Origin: an uncultured Coriobacteriales bacterium
GTDB taxonomy: Bacteria; Actinomycetota; Coriobacteriia; Coriobacteriales; UMGS124
Direction of reading: 5' to 3'
Length of the DNA stretch: 7,168 nucleotides
Assembly: GCA_934662525.1 (NCBI GenBank)
Contig: CAKUKJ010000112.1
Span: 1-7,168, forward strand
The notes below the pieces were generated by a model. It saw only the letters and a list, made by a program, of their open reading frames with translations. It ran no database searches and was not told the origin of the DNA. The position numbers and the translations under genes were made by a program. Numbering within the stretch: position 1 is the first letter of the stretch; every line of letters begins with the position of its first letter. Shown here piece by piece: positions 5,943 through 7,168 of the stretch.

Positions 5943-5994
5943 GCGAGGTGCGAATGGAGAGGTATCGCTTCGATGTCCGAAAGAGGTAGCGCCC

Positions 5995-6954
5995 ATGTCC
6001 CCCACGCCCAACATCACGCCGCAGCAGGCCAAAGGATCGCTCACGCTTGTGGGCACCCCCATCGGCAACCGCGCCGACCTGTCGGCCCGCGGGCTTGAGG
6101 CGCTCAAATCGGCCGACACGGTGCTGGCCGAGGACACGCGCGTCTCAGGCAAGCTGCTGGGGTCGCTGGGCGTGGAGGCGCACCTTGAGCGCTGCGACGA
6201 GAACGTCATCGCCGAGCGCGCGCAGGGCCTCGTGCGGCGCATGGCGGCCGGCGAGCGCATGGCGTTCGTCTCCGACGCGGGCATGCCCGCCGTGGCCGAC
6301 CCCGGGGCGCGCCTTGTGGACGCCTGCCGCGACGCGGGCGTGCCCGTCGATGTGATCCCCGGGCCCTCGGCCGTGACCTGCGCGGTGGCGCAGTCGGGCT
6401 TTGCGTGCGAGGCGTTCTACTTCGGAGGGTTCCTGCCCAGAAAGCCCGGTGAAAGGGAGCGCGTGCTGCGACGCCTGGCGGGCCTGCCGGCGGTGCTCGT
6501 GTTCTACGAGTCGCCCCACCGCGTGGCAGACTCCCTTGCGGGCATCGCCGCGGTGTTCCCGGAGCGGCGCGTGGCACTGGCCCGCGAGCTCACAAAGATG
6601 TTCCAGGAAGTGGTACGCGGGACGGCTGCTGAGATGGCGGAGCTGATAGCAGAGCGCGGCGAGCCCAAGGGCGAGTGCGTGCTGCTTGTGGACGCCCCGA
6701 GCAGCGAGGAGCTCGCGGCATGGGAGCGCCGCATGGCCGCGCTGGAGCTGGGCGCGCAAGGCGATGCCCCGAGCGCGGGCCCGGAGGCTGGAAGCGATGC
6801 GGACAACGGCGCATTCGACCTCGACCGGGCGATACGGACCGGCCTTGCCGCTGGAAAGCGCGCAACGGCGCTGGCCAAAGAGCTCGCTCGCTGCTGCGAG
6901 ACCCCGCGCTCGGAGATTTACGAGCGGATTTGCGAGTTGGGCAAAGAGGCGTAG
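5995..6954 (+). CDS. rsmI: 16S rRNA (cytidine(1402)-2'-O)-methyltransferase RsmI
   Basis: 319 aa. It transfers a methyl group from S-adenosylmethionine to the 2'-O of C1402 in 16S rRNA, at the ribosomal decoding site. It belongs to the tetrapyrrole methylase superfamily. Motifs in order: GTPIGN (20-25), AEDTR (45-49), SDAGMPAVADPG (93-104), IPGPSA (121-126), FYESPHR (160-166), and ARELTKMFQE (196-205). The core ends near residue 234 with ECVLLVDAP. A low-complexity Ala/Glu/Gly/Asp linker (about 235-275) leads to a C-terminal helical domain (about 276-319, with SEIYERICEL), as is usual in this family. The ATG at 5995 follows GAGG at 8 nt; the frame is open for 47 codons further upstream, but that stretch lacks family similarity and overlaps the promoter. 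It is divergent from echA and functionally unrelated to it. Confidence 0.96.
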   Translation: MSPTPNITPQQAKGSLTLVGTPIGNRADLSARGLEALKSADTVLAEDTRVSGKLLGSLGVEAHLERCDENVIAERAQGLVRRMAAGERMAFVSDAGMPAVADPGARLVDACRDAGVPVDVIPGPSAVTCAVAQSGFACEAFYFGGFLPRKPGERERVLRRLAGLPAVLVFYESPHRVADSLAGIAAVFPERRVALARELTKMFQEVVRGTAAEMAELIAERGEPKGECVLLVDAPSSEELAAWERRMAALELGAQGDAPSAGPEAGSDADNGAFDLDRAIRTGLAAGKRATALAKELARCCETPRSEIYERICELGKEA

Positions 6955-6978
6955 CGGATGAGAGGCGGTTTTTTCGAA

Positions 6979-6993
6979 CCGGGAGCCTCCCGG
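6979..6993. repeat. Short GC-rich hairpin after rsmI
   Basis: CCGGGA (6979-6984) and TCCCGG (6988-6993) form a perfect 6-bp stem with a 3-nt loop, 24 nt after the rsmI stop. The T-run TTTTTT (6969-6974) comes before it rather than after, so it is not a standard intrinsic terminator on the plus strand. It may protect the 3' end of the rsmI transcript or may have no function. Confidence 0.35.
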
Positions 6994-7040
6994 AGCTCGG
7001 CAACTAACACGCATTTCAATCGCAGTGTAGCGGGTAATTA

Positions 7041-7087
7041 CAAAATTTTGGCCATTTTGCATCCGAAATGCATGTTGTTTCACATGC
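7041..7087. repeat. Cluster of inverted repeats in an AT-rich intergenic block (possible operators)
   Basis: Three inverted repeats follow one another: the palindrome CAAAATTTTG (7041-7050), TGCAT with ATGCA across 5 nt (7058-7072), and GCATGT with ACATGC across 6 nt (7070-7075 and 7082-7087). They lie in DNA clearly richer in A and T than the flanking genes, directly upstream of and overlapping the promoter-like element at 7076-7102, the usual place for regulator binding. Confidence 0.35.
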
Positions 7088-7102
7088 TTACGTCCATATA
7101 AA
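7076..7102 (+). promoter_or_regulatory. Possible promoter for a gene beyond the right edge
   Basis: The -10-like box TATAAA (7097-7102, five of six consensus bases) lies 16 nt after TTGTTT (7075-7080, a weak -35). A transcript would begin near 7109, right at the hairpin at 7110-7140. The AT-rich context supports a control region, and no gene on the plus strand follows within the window. Confidence 0.35.
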
Positions 7103-7109
7103 TGAGCGG

Positions 7110-7140
7110 GGGGCGGTCGAGCACCATGCCCGACCGCCCC
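7110..7140. repeat. Perfect 10-bp GC-rich hairpin near the right edge
   Basis: GGGGCGGTCG (7110-7119) pairs perfectly with CGACCGCCCC (7131-7140). Inside the 11-nt loop, GCA and TGC can pair around CCA, extending the stem past one A-C mismatch. No T-run follows on the plus strand; on the minus strand only CCGCTCATTTATAT follows, a poor terminator tail. It may be a 5' leader structure of a plus-strand transcript from the promoter at 7076-7102, or the terminator of a minus-strand gene outside the window. Confidence 0.5.
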
Positions 7141-7168
7141 TCGCACGCAAACAGACGCCGACTATGCC

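Noticed and set aside
5854..5994. An upstream in-frame extension of rsmI
   Set aside because: The extra 47 codons have no family similarity, cover the probable promoter, and lack a ribosome site as good as the GAGG before the ATG at 5995.
6145..7146. A 333-codon minus-strand open frame opposite rsmI
   Set aside because: It overlaps rsmI almost completely, has no recognisable motif and crosses the intergenic hairpin and AT-rich block.

Overview
The window is GC-rich, densely coding bacterial DNA. It is dominated by one complete minus-strand operon for a membrane-bound, Ech-type group 4 [NiFe] hydrogenase. The host is therefore probably a strict or facultative anaerobe that disposes of reductant as H2. 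High GC and strong AGGAGG ribosome sites suggest a high-GC fermenter such as a member of the Coriobacteriia, with Desulfovibrio-like bacteria as an alternative. The taxon is an inference; no marker here decides it.

Layout, left to right. Positions 1-99 (minus) hold the first 33 codons of a Cys-rich protein that runs off the left edge. Positions 100-289 are intergenic and contain a strong rho-independent terminator (199-239) that ends the hydrogenase operon. Positions 290-5807 (minus) hold six genes, transcribed in the order echA (antiporter-like membrane subunit), echB (NuoH-like membrane subunit), echC (NuoB-like small subunit), echD (NuoC-like), echE (NuoD-like NiFe large subunit) and echF (2x[4Fe-4S] ferredoxin-like). 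Gaps are 0-15 nt, and several stop codons lie inside or beside the next gene's Shine-Dalgarno site. Positions 5808-5994 form a divergent promoter region. Positions 5995-6954 (plus) hold rsmI, a 16S rRNA methyltransferase unrelated to the hydrogenase. Positions 6955-7168 are non-coding as far as can be seen: an AT-rich block with inverted repeats, a promoter-like pair and a perfect GC-rich hairpin, probably the control region of a gene beyond the right edge.

How the genes work together, from knowledge of the family: EchF passes electrons from reduced ferredoxin to the EchC cluster and on to the NiFe site in EchE, where protons become H2. EchD helps build the hydrophilic arm. EchB anchors that arm to the membrane and EchA, a single Mrp/Nuo-type antiporter-like subunit, is the likely proton or sodium channel. 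All four NiFe ligand cysteines and both ferredoxin motifs are intact, so the complex looks functional. No formate dehydrogenase or maturation gene is visible, except possibly the partial gene at the left edge.

I did not find an unmistakably new system. The points most worth checking are the large subunit that ends exactly at its metal-binding motif, the low-complexity tails on soluble subunits, the uncertain echA start, the structured region at 7020-7140, and the identity of the truncated Cys-rich gene.
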